DNA from: Zonotrichia leucophrys gambelii
Taxonomy: Eukaryota > Chordata > Aves > Passeriformes > Passerellidae
DNA length: 64,000 bases
Assembly: GCF_028769735.1 (NCBI RefSeq)
Contig: NC_088177.1
Location: 13,580,599-13,644,598, forward strand
Reading direction: 5' to 3'
This document shows, in pieces, positions 26,101-38,530 of this stretch. A model generated the notes under the pieces. The model was given only the letters and a program-made list of their open reading frames with translations. It searched no databases and was not told where the DNA came from. Both the position numbers and the translations under genes were made by a program. Positions within the stretch are counted from its first letter, which is position 1; every line of letters starts with the position of its first letter.

Positions 26101-29100
26101 CAGATACTGCCAGCCAGAGAATTCTGTTCTGAAGCACTGCAGAATAGTGCTAAAATTGCTAGAATGCTGCTGGAATTCTAGCAAGAGGGAAGCAAAACCC
26201 TAGTGGTCATCAGGGATTCCCTGTCTGTGACCATTCAGCAGGCAGCTGTCTCAAATTCAGTGGCCTCGTGGATGGAGAAAGCTCCATAGAATAACTGGCA
26301 AGCTTTCTTTTCATCTTTTAAATCCATAATGCATGTATATATACATATTGTTAATAATTCATATTAATGGAGAGCTCTTGCCCAAGAGCACATTCCCCTA
26401 TCACAGAAAATAAATTGTTTAATGATGTCTAGGATAGAAATCAGAGGCTGGCTCTAAATCCAGCTATTACGGAACAGTGCTAGACATGCAGTGCACACTT
26501 CCATAAACAAATAAATTCATTACAGTTTAATAACAGTGGAAATAAAAAATGTAAGGTAATTTAAATAATGTGCAAAATAGAGCGATATTTTATCCTAAAA
26601 CCATAATGTCAAGTACTCACATTCTCAGGAATTCTTGAAAGCTTTCGGGGCTGCCCTTAAGTGCATGTAAACAATAAGGTGGAATTTTACTGTTGTCATT
26701 GTGGCCTACATTTACAGGGAGGCAAAATTCAGTTTTGTGGTGGTAGTTGTCCAAGCCTGGGTGTTAGATGGAAAAGAGTCTGGGAATGCTCAGTTTGGTG
26801 CTGGGTCACTCAGTAGGTTTGTGTAGGGGACTGGGGGATTTGAGAGCAAAGGACAGAATCTGCAGAGCCTCCCTGCCACTGAGGAAAAGCAGGGTTTGGA
26901 GATGTCAATGGTGCATTGCGGGGGTGGAAAGGAAGGTGAGGAACTGAAACAGGACCTTACAAGCTCAAATTGCAGGAGTTTTGCAGAGAAATTTTGCCAA
27001 TTGTCTGGACCCTTTGATTGTTGGCTAATTCAAGCACCTTGTTTTCATGTCTTTTAAAATAAAATAAAAAGAGGGATCTATTTCTTGCTTAGAAATGGGT
27101 AATAACAGGAGATTCAGTAGTGACTGACTTGTTGTTTTTCTAATCCCAGCAACTGAAATATTCCTTATGATGGTGAGAGCTCAGTTGTGTCCTGTCCTGC
27201 TGGCGTTCTCCCTGGGAGTGCTCCTCTGCAGTGGATTGCTCCTGGCCATCAGAAACAAACATTCCAGGTGACCCAAAGTGCTCATGTTTTACATATCTTC
27301 CATCTTCCCTGCCGTTTCATGGATCCACAATTCATGTGGACCATTTCAGTTGGGTGCTGTGTCAGACCGGGAATTTTTCCAGGTGATTCTGTTATAAATA
27401 TTTGTGTTCATTTTCTGATAGTTCAGCTTCAAATAATTTTTTGTTTGTCCTATTAAATGGCTGCTCTGTTTCACAGAATGATCACAGGTATCTTTCCCTG
27501 GGGCTGAATTAGGTGTTCCTCTAGGTGATGTGTAAATCTCTTATGCTGTGATAACAATGTCATCCTGCCAGAGGGGCCCTTTCCTGGTCACTGTTCTATT
27601 AAAGTAGTAATAAGTTGGTATTGGTTTAACTTGAAATCTGCATATACTCATCTGCATCTCTGAATATGTATTTGTAGGCTAAACTCATCTCTCTCAGTGA
27701 GGTTTTGATTCTATGAAGGTTTAGGTCAGAAATCTGAAGCCAGTCTGGGTTTTGAATTCAGGATATCCAAGTAGGCCTAGATTTGACAGCTTTTGGGGTC
27801 TGATTGGAATTTCTGGATCTATTAAATGGTTCTGAAGGCTCCTTCTGAGACTGCTGAGAACAATTTTGAATGTTCTCTTACCACAACCCTATCACACTGA
27901 TCATCAGCCTCACAGACTGAAGGTTTAACATCCCAAGCATGCCATATCTGTGTATTAATAACCATTAATGGCATCTCAGCCAATTATTTTCCCAGAAGAT
28001 CTCACCATACCATTTGGCATCTCACCAAAATTTTAAAATTCAGTAACTGAATTTGGTAATTTTAAAAATGCTGGCTATATTATTTTTGTTTTAAAGTCTC
28101 TGCAGCAATTTGTACATTAATTCTCCTTTCACAAGCAGGAGAGATTTTAAGAACTGGCTTTTTCTTGATGTTTGTCAAAGGGAACTAATTTTTTATTCAA
28201 TAATACATTTTTTCTTTCAAATCACCCAGAAATTTTAATATACTTGCTCTGTTACAGAATAAGAAAATGACTGTTTATCCCAATGGATATTTTTTTCAGG
28301 GAAAAAAAAACAACCTCTTTGCTTCTTTGACGATTTAAACATGAATTCTAGTTTCTTCTCAGCTCTCTGTCTTGTGATGCTCCTTGTCAGATTAATGTGT
28401 TTTAAAGCTGTTGGTTGGTACCTGAGCTGTCAAAAAAGAAGATTAAAACCACACCTTTCATTTTGGGGGACTCATTTTGCATTGCAAAATACAGAGGAAG
28501 AGAAAGCAAACCTTTCCTGCTTACTGCTGGCATGCATCTGAGGCTGGCTATGTGTGCCATTATGTTTGGGGTTAGGAAGAAATTTCAGTTTCTGTCAGCC
28601 CTGGATATTCACACTAGAACAGATTCAAGATCCTGAAATGGTTTTTGTTTTGTGAGGAACAGAATGTACAGAAATGAGGGGTCATGGGTTTGATTTTTAT
28701 CTCAGGCACAAACGGGGCGTGTGACTCAGGACAGAAATAATTTCTCTCTGCTTCCTTCAGGAGACTGGAACTGTTCCATTTGCCTTCCAATGCAGTGGAT
28801 ACACTTACCTTGTACAGTTAATAACTAGATTATATATTTATATTAACTTTTTAATTTTCATGAAGTTTTCAGTTAGGAAAAGAGAGAGAGACAATGTATT
28901 AATGTAATTAATACTAACAAAGTACTTTTTTCCAGATATAATTTCAGAAGAAATTGCTGAGCAAATCCTCAGTGTATTTTTACACAAATATAAATAATTT
29001 CTGAAAGAAATACAGAGGATAACCCATGAGTTCAAGCAACAGGGAGGCATTCTGCAGCAGCTCCCTTTGGTCCCAGGTTCTGATGAGACCATCAAGGCTG

Positions 29101-30949
29101 GCCAAGGCCCATAAACGCTGCAGAGGTTTGGAGTGATCTTGTTCACCACTGCCACTAATCCAGCTTTAAATCAATTTTTCAGAACCTGGCTTCTATTCTC
29201 CTCTCAGTCTGAGTAATAAAGTGCATTCAGGGGAGATGATGCACATGAGAAAGTGCTGCTCATTTCACAGGGCTTGAAGAATAATCCAGGACTGTATATT
29301 TCTCTAGTGTTTCAGTTAGTGTTTAAGTGATTCAGCCATCATTTTGGCTATTGCACTTATTATAGAAGGTGCTTGATTTTGATCTAATATGTTCTGAAGT
29401 CTTTTAAGACCATTTTTTTACAGTTTCTTAAAGTAAGAGCCTGTTCCACTCTCAATGACCATAAATAACTCACTTTTCTGCATATGGATATATCACCATA
29501 TCTTGCAGACAGGTCAGTTTTTTACATGGAGCAAAAAAAAACCTGATGTGGGAAAACAGCCTGGAAAAAACAGTGAAATCAAACAACAGCAGATCCCTAT
29601 GCACATATGATGGATAGGCGTACTTTAATGAAAAATTAAGCATTTAAAATCCAGCTCTTGCCTCTGTGCTTCTTTTGTTGAAATTACAAAACATGCCAAT
29701 TTTTCCATTCATGCCAAATACCAATTAGCAAGACAATTAAAAAAAAACAACCAAAACAAGAGAGACCCTTATTGTCACTGGCAGAAGGGTTTCTTTCACT
29801 GGGATATAATGAAATGACCTGGCTTTTTTTGGGTAAGGTTTTGGCTGCTTGAAGTCAGCACATTTTCAGAGTGTGTTTTTGTAGGCGCTGTTTAGGAAAG
29901 GACAGGCTGACCACAGATTTCCAGAGATTCTATGTTGGATTTTGCTGACAGGCAATATTTTGGTTCTTATAAATAATTGGATCTTATAAAGAATCATTTG
30001 CTCAATTTTGATATGTCCCACAACTTTCTCAAATTGTTGTTTAGTGGTAAAATAAGATTGTAATTGAATTAGTTGCAGATTTTTGAAGAAATATTTCTTG
30101 TTACATTGAGCGTGATGAACAGTGATTTTCTTTGTATGTGCAACAGGTCACTTCTGTGAACAGACTTCTTCCAGACTGAAAAATGCCAACCAAAACTGTG
30201 AATGCATTTGGACCAGGTCACATTGAAAAAATATAAAAGTATGTTCAATTATGCAATATACAATTTCCCTTTCTCCTTCTGTCCCAGGTGGGTGTTGTGT
30301 GACAGGATGGAGTGTGCCTGGTTACCATAGGAATGCAACATGCAAGGAAGCTTCTAAATAGAAAGCAGTTAATCTAACTAAGCATCTTTTGGTGCCACTG
30401 CCTCATTCCTTAAATCCTTAACACCTATAACATTTAAAAGGCAGATATTTGGAAATAAGCTTTACCCAGCAAAGTTACAGAACCCTGAGAAAACACCTGG
30501 AGGAAAGGCAAGCGTGTAAATGTGCAGCTCAGGGGGGATCAGTGTTTTTATCTCTTACAAGAGACACACAATTCCTGTCAGCTGCGGAGCTGATGGGATC
30601 TGAACAAGGCTTTTCATGCCCATTGCCTTCCACTCTTCATCAGTTCTGCTCTGTCATGGTTAATGTTCTCCCTTGCAGCAACCTTAATTGTTTTTTGAGG
30701 GTTAGAAGAGTGATCATAATCGCTGCTGTTATGGATTTAATTCTGATCTGCAAAGAGACTGCGCTGTGAGCAAACGTTTTCATTTTGAACACTTAAATCA
30801 ATGGTTTTCAATTACAAATAGAGAACACAGGAGCTGGAAATGTTCCTTACCAGAGGGTAGATCCTGCCCCTATTTGTCACTCACATTGCTTATTTTTCAG
30901 GCATTCACAGTTGAAATTCTGAGCTCTGGAAATAAAGGATGTGGTATCT

Positions 30950-31413
30950 TGTTGTGGTGTTGTGAGGGTCCCCAGGATGAGGTGAGAGATGAGAATTTGA
31001 CTCCAAGTTCTCAGAAGGCTGATTCATCATATTATGATAATATTATGACTATATGATGTTATTATATTACAATAATATTATATTAACTATATTATATTTA
31101 TTATATAATGTTATTTATATGATATTTATTATATTATATTGAAATTATATACTAAAACTATACTAAAGAAAGAGAAAGGAGACTTCTGATGAAGGCTAGA
31201 AAAGAATGAATAATAAAAACTCATGGCAGACTCAGAGAGTCTGACACAGCTGATGGTGTTTGGCCATTAATTAAAAAACAATTCACATGTTTGGATAAAC
31301 AATCTCCAGACCACATTCCAGAGCAGCAAAACATGGAGAAGCTGAGACTTCTCTCATCTTCTCAGGGGAAGAAATCCTGGCAAAGGGATTTTTCAGGATG
31401 TATCATGGTGACA
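30950..31413 (+). mobile_element. Solo LTR, family A copy 2
   Basis: The 464-bp element has TG...CA ends (TGTTGTGG...GGTGACA) and an exact 6-bp target duplication, GTATCT, at 30944-30949 and 31414-31419. It shares GACTCCAAGTTCTCAGAAGG, ACTATACTAAAG, GGCCATTAATTA and the GAAATCCTGGCAAAGGGAT end with the other family-A copies. Relative to copy 1, its central AT tract has expanded to about 120 bases of TTATATTA-type words (about 31033-31155). No coding sequence is present. Exact target duplications and TG/CA ends make this a confident ERVK-like solo LTR. Confidence 0.9.
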
Positions 31414-32430
31414 GTATCTACAAAAAAACATTCCACTTGTGGATGATCTCTAACTAATTGGTGAGTACAGATTAAAAAAAACAGCTTAGGTGGTCACATT
31501 CTCTTGAGTGCCTTGCCATGAAATGGCATTTGGGCTATGAATGGAGTGTTCTCCTTTCTTCTTCCCTGTGTTCAAGTTTTGTGTGCCACAGAGGTTTATT
31601 CCTACAGCAATGTGCTGCTCTTTGTTGCTGTTTGACCTGTTACTGTTTATTTCTGTTCTTCCACCCTCAACTTACAGCAGTGTGGAATTGTTTTGTGCCT
31701 ACATCCTGGCAATGCCATGGGGGAACCTCCAGGGAAGCAGCTGCTGATTATGGCAATGTATCAGGGGAAATCCCATCCCCTGAAAGAATGCATAGCCAGG
31801 AGCATCACTTCATTAAAACAACTCCACTTAAACTGAGCTTCTCGTTGCGAAATTCAGAGTACTGAGACAATACCAGCAGTAGAAAAAAGAATGAAAACTC
31901 CCAGCTGAAATAATGCCCAGAAATTGCATTCACTCAGTGCCAAAGACCTGTGGATGGCTACAGTCTGACAAAGCTCTTCACTGAGCTAGTTCAGGTAAGC
32001 ACACTTTACATATGAGTAAATTTTGTGTCATTTTTCTTGTATTTCCTCCTAGATATTTGGGGTTACAGTGCAAATTATTCTGTCTTATCCAAGTAGCTGT
32101 TTACTTTAAATTGTCTCATGAATTTAATTAGGTACTTTTGAATTTTGGTGCTGTTCACTGTCAGTGCAGCCAGTGATGGGTGCCAGTAGTAAATGCCTTA
32201 TTGTCTGTATATCACATTACACTGACACTGCTGTCTACACATCTGGTCACCTGTGTGACAGAGCTCTATCTACTCTTGGAATTTTGTAGTGATAATGGAA
32301 TGTTAAAGAGAATAAAATACATGTGTGGGTTAGTATTTAGGCACACATTTTCACATCACTTTCAGTCACTGAATCATCATCATTAAAAAAAACCACAACA
32401 AATTGCAAATAATTAGACCTAAAGTCAGCA

Positions 32431-32655
32431 CAATATATATGCCTCTATACATATATATATATACACACACCATATATATATATGCCTATATATACACACT
32501 CTACACATATGTATATATATAGTACATATATATATGTATATATTGTATATATATGCATATATACTGTATATATGTAAATATGCATATATAAAATATATAT
32601 GCATGCACATAAATATATAAATATAAATAAACATATAAATAATATATGTATATAA
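32431..32655. repeat. (TA)n/(CATATATA)n microsatellite
   Basis: About 225 bases of ATATATAC, ATGTATATA and CATATATA words, with minor ACACAC interruptions. The minus-strand frames rich in Tyr and Ile here are artefacts of the repeat. Confidence 0.93.
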
Positions 32656-32725
32656 CGCTATACACTGTAAAGCAAATTGCACATGCATCCCATACTTGTT
32701 TCTTAATATAACAGCATCCAGGTAG

Positions 32726-32835
32726 TATAATGCTGCGTTTTCCAATTATGAAGAATAACAAAACTAACCAGGATGACTGATATAATGCTGCATTTTCCAA
32801 TTATGAAGAATAACAAAACTAACCAGGATGACTGA
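32726..32835. repeat. 55-bp tandem duplication, nearly identical
   Basis: Two adjacent copies (32726-32780 and 32781-32835) begin TATAATGCTGC and end CCAGGATGACTGA. I count one difference, G to A at the twelfth base. The duplication is immediately downstream of the TA microsatellite. Near-identity implies recent origin, or an assembly artefact. Confidence 0.95.
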
Positions 32836-35085
32836 TTTCAGGCACTTATGCCCCACCTTATTCTACATTATTTGACAAGAGAGTCTTGCCATTAACACTT
32901 TAGAGAAAACCTTTCTTTGTTGGTTGAAAAGCCAGATCATAAAATAAGTGGTGATGTGAATTGTGATGTACTGTAGCTAATACTGGTTCAGTATAAACTG
33001 TGTAAGTTTGTCATTGATGAAATAGTTCTACTGGGTTTGGGAATGGTAGAAAATTGCCAATGTTAGAAACATTGGTAAATATTTATCTATAGCTATCTAT
33101 CTATCTATGTATAAGAATCATATGGATATCAATGAATCAACACAAACATTCCAAAACTTGTGAACAAAGCCACACTGCCCTGGTGTTGCTCCTACCTTTG
33201 GTGTGATGTGAAACCACTTCTCAGTGGTGTAAAGAAACACTGCTCAACAGTGCAGGGTGGCATAATTTAAAGCCTTATTTAAACATGCATGAGGGAAGAT
33301 TAAATCCATTTTTGAAATGTTGTGTCATTTAAAATATATATTTTATTTAGTACATTTGCTATTAATTTTAATCTCAGTGATAAAAATATATTGATAGAAT
33401 TTAAATGAAAATTTCTGTTGAAGCTTAAAGCTCTACATAGAAGTGTGGGATTTTTGGGTGTTTGGTTTTTGGTTTGCCTTTAGGTTTTTTGGCAAGGAGA
33501 TGCATGTGTGTGTTTTTTTCATTCATGTGGTAATGAGAAAAAAAACTCAAGAGTGGTGGTAGAATATCCATCCTTAGAGGTTTTCAGGATTCAGGTGGAC
33601 AGAGCCATGGCTGACCTGCCAAGCTGCATGGAAAACCATCGACCCTGGTGATTTCATTAAAGGTAAAAAATTACTGCTAAAAATCAACTCAAGCACAAGT
33701 GGGATCACAAGGGACAGCTGAACCTTGTGCATGGAGCAGGGATAAATCAGCATCTCCATTTAACCCAGTGTCTGCCAACTGACAAAAAATCATAATTAAA
33801 ATCCAGGTTGGATCAATGGCATTCAAATTCAAGATTATTTTCCAAACTGAGAAAGGTTTTAACCAATTCTGTGTGTATTTTCCTTCACTTTTTAACACTG
33901 GCACAAAAATCACTTGTGAAATTCTGAAGCAGAGGAAGGACAGGTGGCTGTGTCTAAAGACACATGGCAAGGCATAAAATGTGAGAATTTTCATTCTTTG
34001 TGTAGTTACCAGTAACTTAATCCTGTTTTTCCTGCATGCAGTGTTGGGGTAGAACATATTTTTACTTATGCTTTGCTTTTAATGGTTTAAATTCATTTTT
34101 TGACAACTGACATTTTCTAATCTCTTTGGATTTCATCAAGGGTTGATTTGTTTTTAAAAAACCACAATTATGCTATATATTTATTCACTACATCAAGTGA
34201 AACCTTTTCACTTTGAGATGTTTGGGGAAATATTAGTTTTATTGATTATTTTACAGTTAAATTGTATTCTATCAAGTTGAATGGGTCAAAGGTTTTCAAA
34301 ACCCCTTTATTCATCCAAGTAATTTAAGATGCAGTTCAGTTACAGTGGCAGGACTGTTCTCACTTTGGTTCAACATCTCAAGTTTCAAGTTGTTCTCCTG
34401 GTCCCCTTAGATCATCCTATTGATTTGCAAGGCATTGATTTACTTTGCTGCTCTGCCAGCAGCCATAAGAACATAGTTTGTTTGTAGCCTTAAAAAATAT
34501 TCCCAAACACTGCTCACAGATTAAGTTTGAGGAGTAGGCTCCATGGCTTTCAGTCAGATTTCTCTTTAAAAATATTTCTATGTAGAAACAAAAGAAAAAT
34601 GTATTTAATGTTAGTTGCATTTCCCACCAACGAACAGCTTAGGCAAAGAACTTGTAATTAGCAGATTCATCTTAGCCCAGTAATGTTTTTTTTTTTTTTA
34701 TTTAGTTTGCACATGTATTAGTTTTCTAGAAGATGTAATTGCATTCAGGCTTTTCATTTTGGTGCAAAACTGACATGCATAGACTTTTGCCTGAAGTTGC
34801 AGATATTTCTGTGCAGCACAGATGTGTCAGACAGAGACTGGTGAGCGGGCAGTTTGCAGTGGGACTCTCTGCAGACCCCTGCAGCAGGAGGCCCCACAGT
34901 TCCTCATCAGGAAAATGAGCAGATTACTGCAAAATCCATTCACTCTCTATTTCCTAGAGCAGCTTTTCCTTTGTTCCCCTCCCAGTGGTGTGACAGAGTG
35001 TCTGTCTGTGATGGGACAGTATCTCCAGGTCCCCACTCTGCCTGGTCAGCCTTATTTGGAAGTGCCCAAAACCAGGGAGTGGATG

Positions 35086-35165
35086 TGGCAGCTGGGAACA
35101 TGGTTTTGTGTTGAGCACACAATCATCTTAGAGGTCCTTTCCAACCTCAGTGATTTTATAATTCA
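35086..35165 (+). repeat. CR1 LINE 3'-tail fragment
   Basis: The segment TGGCAGCTGGGAACATGG is followed by ATCATCTTAGAGGTCC, TTTCCAACCTCAGTGATT and TTATAATTC. It matches the general form of a CR1 3' end in sense orientation (ATCTTAGAGGTCCTTTCCAACC, then ATT repeats). The fragment is short with an internal deletion, and the 5' limit is approximate. Confidence 0.75.
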
Positions 35166-37059
35166 AGGAAAGGTGTTAAAAGAAGGAATTTCCTCCTTGC
35201 ATGTTGATCTGCCTTGTGAAATGAAATTTGGAAACCTTCAGCATGTTATATTGATGTGTCAGTTATGCTCTAAAAATATATTCTGTCTGGCCATTGCAGA
35301 TTTAAGAAAAACTGTCCAAGTTGAAAGAGATTGTGAGATGGACAGGTGAGGGGTTTGTGTTCAGCCACAGCCTGAAGCAAAAGGGACATTAGGGAGGCTG
35401 CTGAGGCAGGATGCAGGGAAGGAAGGAAAATATATCTGTCACTTTTGATATAGAGAAGGTGGTGGGTTTGGGGGACTCTGGGCTCACTTCCACATCTGAC
35501 TGTTGGAGTAGAAAAGTGAGGCTGGTTGTGTTCACAGAGTATTGGGTTTTTTTCCTTTAAAGTCAAGCAAGGTATGACAAAGCACCCAGGAAGCTTGGGG
35601 AAAAGCAACCTCTTCACTGCAAAGAAACACACTTCTCAGAGCTGCAAAGAGACAATATTGAAGGTTCCCAGTGGCCGACATCAAGACAAGTGCCAAAAGT
35701 AAATGTAACTACAGAAAGAGAGGGGAAATTACAGAGTCACTGAGCTCTCAAGACACGTGGCAAACACAGAAAGATAAAACCTCTCTGCTGGTAATAGCCA
35801 GATATAAACTCTCAATTCCCTATATGAAGCATTTTGCTGCTGCAATGCTGAGCCTTTTGTCACTTTTTCCAGAAGCACTGATTATCTGGCATATAGAATA
35901 CCATTATTTACCATATGTCTTCATGATCTAACTTGTCTTCCTTGCTGGGTTTAGTGTACCAACCTTCCTGCTCTGTTACTGTCATGTCAACTTTATTTAC
36001 TCTGCCTTTAAATGCTTACTACAGCAAAATGACTTTGCAGTGGATTAGTGTTTAGGAGTATCCACATTCATAGTACATTCTCTGACTGGTGCATAACATG
36101 CCTTTGATTCAAACATTTAAAATGTCAGATTTAGGGCTTTTATGTCTAGAAATGAGTATTTTATGATTTAATCACTAAAGACAGCTATGCTTTAATAAAT
36201 ATAATTTTATATGTGGGAAATCTTGTATTAATGCAAAAAGAACATCTTGTTCTTAACATCAGCTGTTAAATTTTATAACAGTAAATTAATAAGCTTACTT
36301 AAAGGGACAATCCTTTATAAACAGTTGGGTGAAGAAGCACAGACCAGCCCCTGCTGCAAGAGGATGAACATGTGATAAGTCATGCTCATACCTAAGATGA
36401 GCCATAAATAAGAATAGCTCTGTATTGATGCTTTTGTTTGAGAAAGCCCCAAGACTCATTACAATACAAATTGTGAGTTGTCTTTGGTACAGAATTTCCT
36501 GGTTTTTCTGGGGAACCAGACAATGGAGCTTTTGGACTCTTGAGTGTTTCTTATCAACTTCCCAGGAGGAAGCTCTGCTGTGATTACTTATGATTCAAAT
36601 ATGATCTGCCCACAGCTTTGGCCAAATTCCTCCATTAAAAATAGAAGCAACTGTACCTTGCAGTTCCCCAGTGTCTCATTGAGCTATTAGCTCTGCCTTC
36701 CCACCACATTTTGCACCTGGAAGTGCACTTTTAAAAATAACCCTGGTTCCAGTGCCATTCCTCAATAAGTTCCTTTCATCCTTTTGGTTTCCTGCCTCAG
36801 GAAGGATGGAGAACCCAGTACCACACATGGGGAAAAATCTGGGAGCACAGCCAACAGAAGCAGCAGGAATGAAAGCCAAACACTGCGATTCCAACCGGAA
36901 CAATTCTTCCCTCTTCCTGCCCAGGAACCTAAAACGCCCCCTGGAATGCCATGGAATCAGGGGATTCCTGAATAACACACACCTGTGGGTTATTTCCCTT
37001 GTGTTTGATAATGCTGCAGTGAGTGCAAGGTAGTCACTTCTGTTTGTTTCTTTTTAAAA

Positions 37060-37530
37060 CAAAACTGGAGTTATTTGGGTGCCAGTTTTTGGCTTTTTTT
37101 TTTTTTCTACCTCTGTTGAGGTCGGGATTGAAGGTATTTGAGACAATAGTTTGTGTTCAGGCTTAGATCTTTGTTTTTTCTTATCTCTGTTACAAAATAC
37201 CACCCAAACCCATAAAGAAGGAGGAAGTAAGTGAAGAAGAACAACCTGCCTCTGCCCTAAAACCCCCATATAGCTTCATATTTATTACTTTATTCTAAAC
37301 CCCAAACTCTAAGTTTTCCACCCTGTGATATTACACACTTCTAATCAACTACACACCCAGAATCCCAGTGCCATCAATCAATTTTGGAAGCCTTTTCCAT
37401 GGCCTCAGGTCAAATGCAGAGCTGTCCTGGGAGTCAGAGTCTGTCAGCACAGAAAGTCTAAAATTCTCAGCATCCAGAACTCCAGCATTTGGGTTCTCAA
37501 CAGGGAGAACAGTAATTCTTTGTTTTGTTT
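37060..37530. mobile_element. LTR-like repeat, family B copy 1
   Basis: This region contains TAGTTTGTGTTCAGGCTTAG (37147), TTACAAAATACCACCCAAAC, TTCTAAACCCCAAACTC and GGAAGCCTTTTCCATGGCCT. The last motif recurs at about 50407 (GGAAGCCTTTTCCAAGGTCT) and the first part recurs at 37909, so it is a dispersed repeat. The overall character resembles avian retroviral LTRs. Ends and target duplication were not resolved, so the boundaries and orientation are estimates. Confidence 0.5.
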
Positions 37531-37640
37531 TCTTTAAAGAAAAACAAACAAAAAAAACAAAGAAGACCCCTAGTTAAGTTTTGTAAGATGATGCTGCAAA
37601 GTTGAAATGGAAGATATTCCCAGGTATCTTTATCGCCAAG

Positions 37641-38247
37641 TATTGTATTTGCATGGATCCCCTTGGCAAGGAGGAGTGATGAATCTGACTCCATGTTCTC
37701 AGAAGTCTAACTTATTATTTTATGATACAATATGATATTAAATTATTATGATATTAATTATACTAAAAAGTACAGAAGAAATATTTCCTCAAAGCTAAAA
37801 AGATAGTAATGAAAACTCGTGACTCCTTCCAGACTCCTGACACAGCTTGGCCCCAGTTGGCCAATAAGTTAAAACAACTCACATCAGAATCCAATGAAAC
37901 AATCCCAGTAGTTTGTGTTCAGGCTTAGATGTTTGTTTTCTTATCTCTGTTACAAAATACCACCCAAACCCATAAAGAAGGAAGAAGAAGAAGGTAAAGA
38001 AGACAACCTGCCTCCATCCTCCTCCTAAAACCTCCATCTTGCTTCATGTTTATTACTATATTCTAAAACCGCAAACTCCGTTTATCCAAATACCTGTTGG
38101 ATAAGCAATCTCCTACACATTCCAAAGGAGCAAAACACAGGAGAAGCAAATGAGGTAAGAATTGTTTTCCTTTTCTCTGAGGCCTCTCAGCTTCCTAGGA
38201 GAAAAATCCTGAGTGCAGGGATTTTTCCAGAGAATGTGAATGCCACA
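37641..38247 (+). mobile_element. Solo LTR, family A copy 3, with inserted foreign segment
   Basis: An exact 6-bp target duplication GCCAAG flanks the element (37635-37640 and 38248-38253). Its 3' end is TGCCACA. Its 5' end reads TATTG rather than TGTTG, probably one substitution. It has family-A landmarks: CTGACTCCATGTTCTCAGAA, TTATTATTTTATGATA, ATTATACTAAAA, TTGGCCAATAAGTT, then CCTAGGAGAAAAATCCTGAG near the 3' end. Between about 37905 and 38090 it holds extra sequence absent from the other copies, which matches the adjacent family-B element at 37147-37310. No coding sequence is present. Confidence 0.85.
37905..38090 (+). repeat. Family-B segment embedded in family-A LTR
   Basis: Positions 37909-38080 repeat 37147-37310 in the same orientation. 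Both start TAGTTTGTGTTCAGGCTTAG, continue TTACAAAATACCACCCAAAC and CATAAAGAAGGA, and end near GCAAACTC or CCAAACTC. They differ by small indels and scattered substitutions. The flanking family-A text resumes with CCTGTTGGATAAGCAATC, which matches GTTTGGATAAACAATC in copy 2. Confidence 0.8.
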
Positions 38248-38428
38248 GCCAAGTTCTATTGCTACAATGAGCTGGAGCACCACTATTCATGTTTTGATCA
38301 ACCCTAACAAAAAACCATTGACCGCACTCGAAGTCTTATAAAGGAGTATTTATTTGTCTTCTGCAGTCATCCCTGTTTTGTGTTCCTGTGCCAGTAAGGA
38401 GCTTAACTTGAGGATAATTCAGTGGAGT

Positions 38429-38530
38429 GCCGTGTCTGGGAGCAGCGGAGACGGGCGTGAAATTGTTCCATGAAGTTGTTGCATGAAATTGTTCCATCTC
38501 TCGGGCGAGCGGGAGCGCGCGGGCCATCTG
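38429..38530. promoter_or_regulatory. Compact CpG-rich patch with triplicated 13-mer
   Basis: About ten CpG dinucleotides occur within about 100 bases, in a region where CpG is otherwise rare. Between the two CpG clusters (AGCGGAGACGGGCGTGA and TCGGGCGAGCGGGAGCGCGC) lie three tandem copies of a 13-mer of the form TGAARTTGTTSCA (38458-38496). A further GCGCGC lies at 38716-38721, and CAG|GTGAGT, a good donor, is at 38731-38739. It could be an enhancer or a transcript start; there is no direct proof. Confidence 0.35.

Larger units (their letters stand above)
18951..30949. other. Intergenic, no gene recognised
   Basis: About 12 kb of AT-rich sequence with no protein family, RNA gene or clear transposon that I can name. 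The longest open frames (about 144-146 codons, at 19171 and 24233) lack conserved motifs, splice sites or coding-like composition. Two small tandem duplications are listed separately (19419-19522 and 20097-20146). The part from about 20.85 to 23.3 kb is particularly AT-rich and transposon-free, resembling a long 3' UTR or conserved non-coding DNA. Confidence 0.6.
31414..37059. other. Intergenic, no gene recognised
   Basis: This is AT-rich unique sequence. It includes a (TA)n tract, a 55-bp tandem duplication and a CR1 tail, each listed separately. An open frame of 175 codons at 34822-35349 runs through the CR1 tail and has no family resemblance. No RNA gene was seen. Confidence 0.6.

Noticed and set aside
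28030..28062. Near-palindrome AATTCAGTAACTGAATT
   Set aside because: A 17-bp imperfect palindrome in AT-rich DNA is expected by chance at this scale, and nothing else marks the site.
32425..32800. Minus-strand Tyr/Ile-rich frames
   Set aside because: They are the translation of the TA microsatellite.
34822..35349. 175-codon open frame, the longest outside ZNF804A
   Set aside because: It runs through a CR1 tail (35086-35165), has no family motif, and lacks splice or promoter context.
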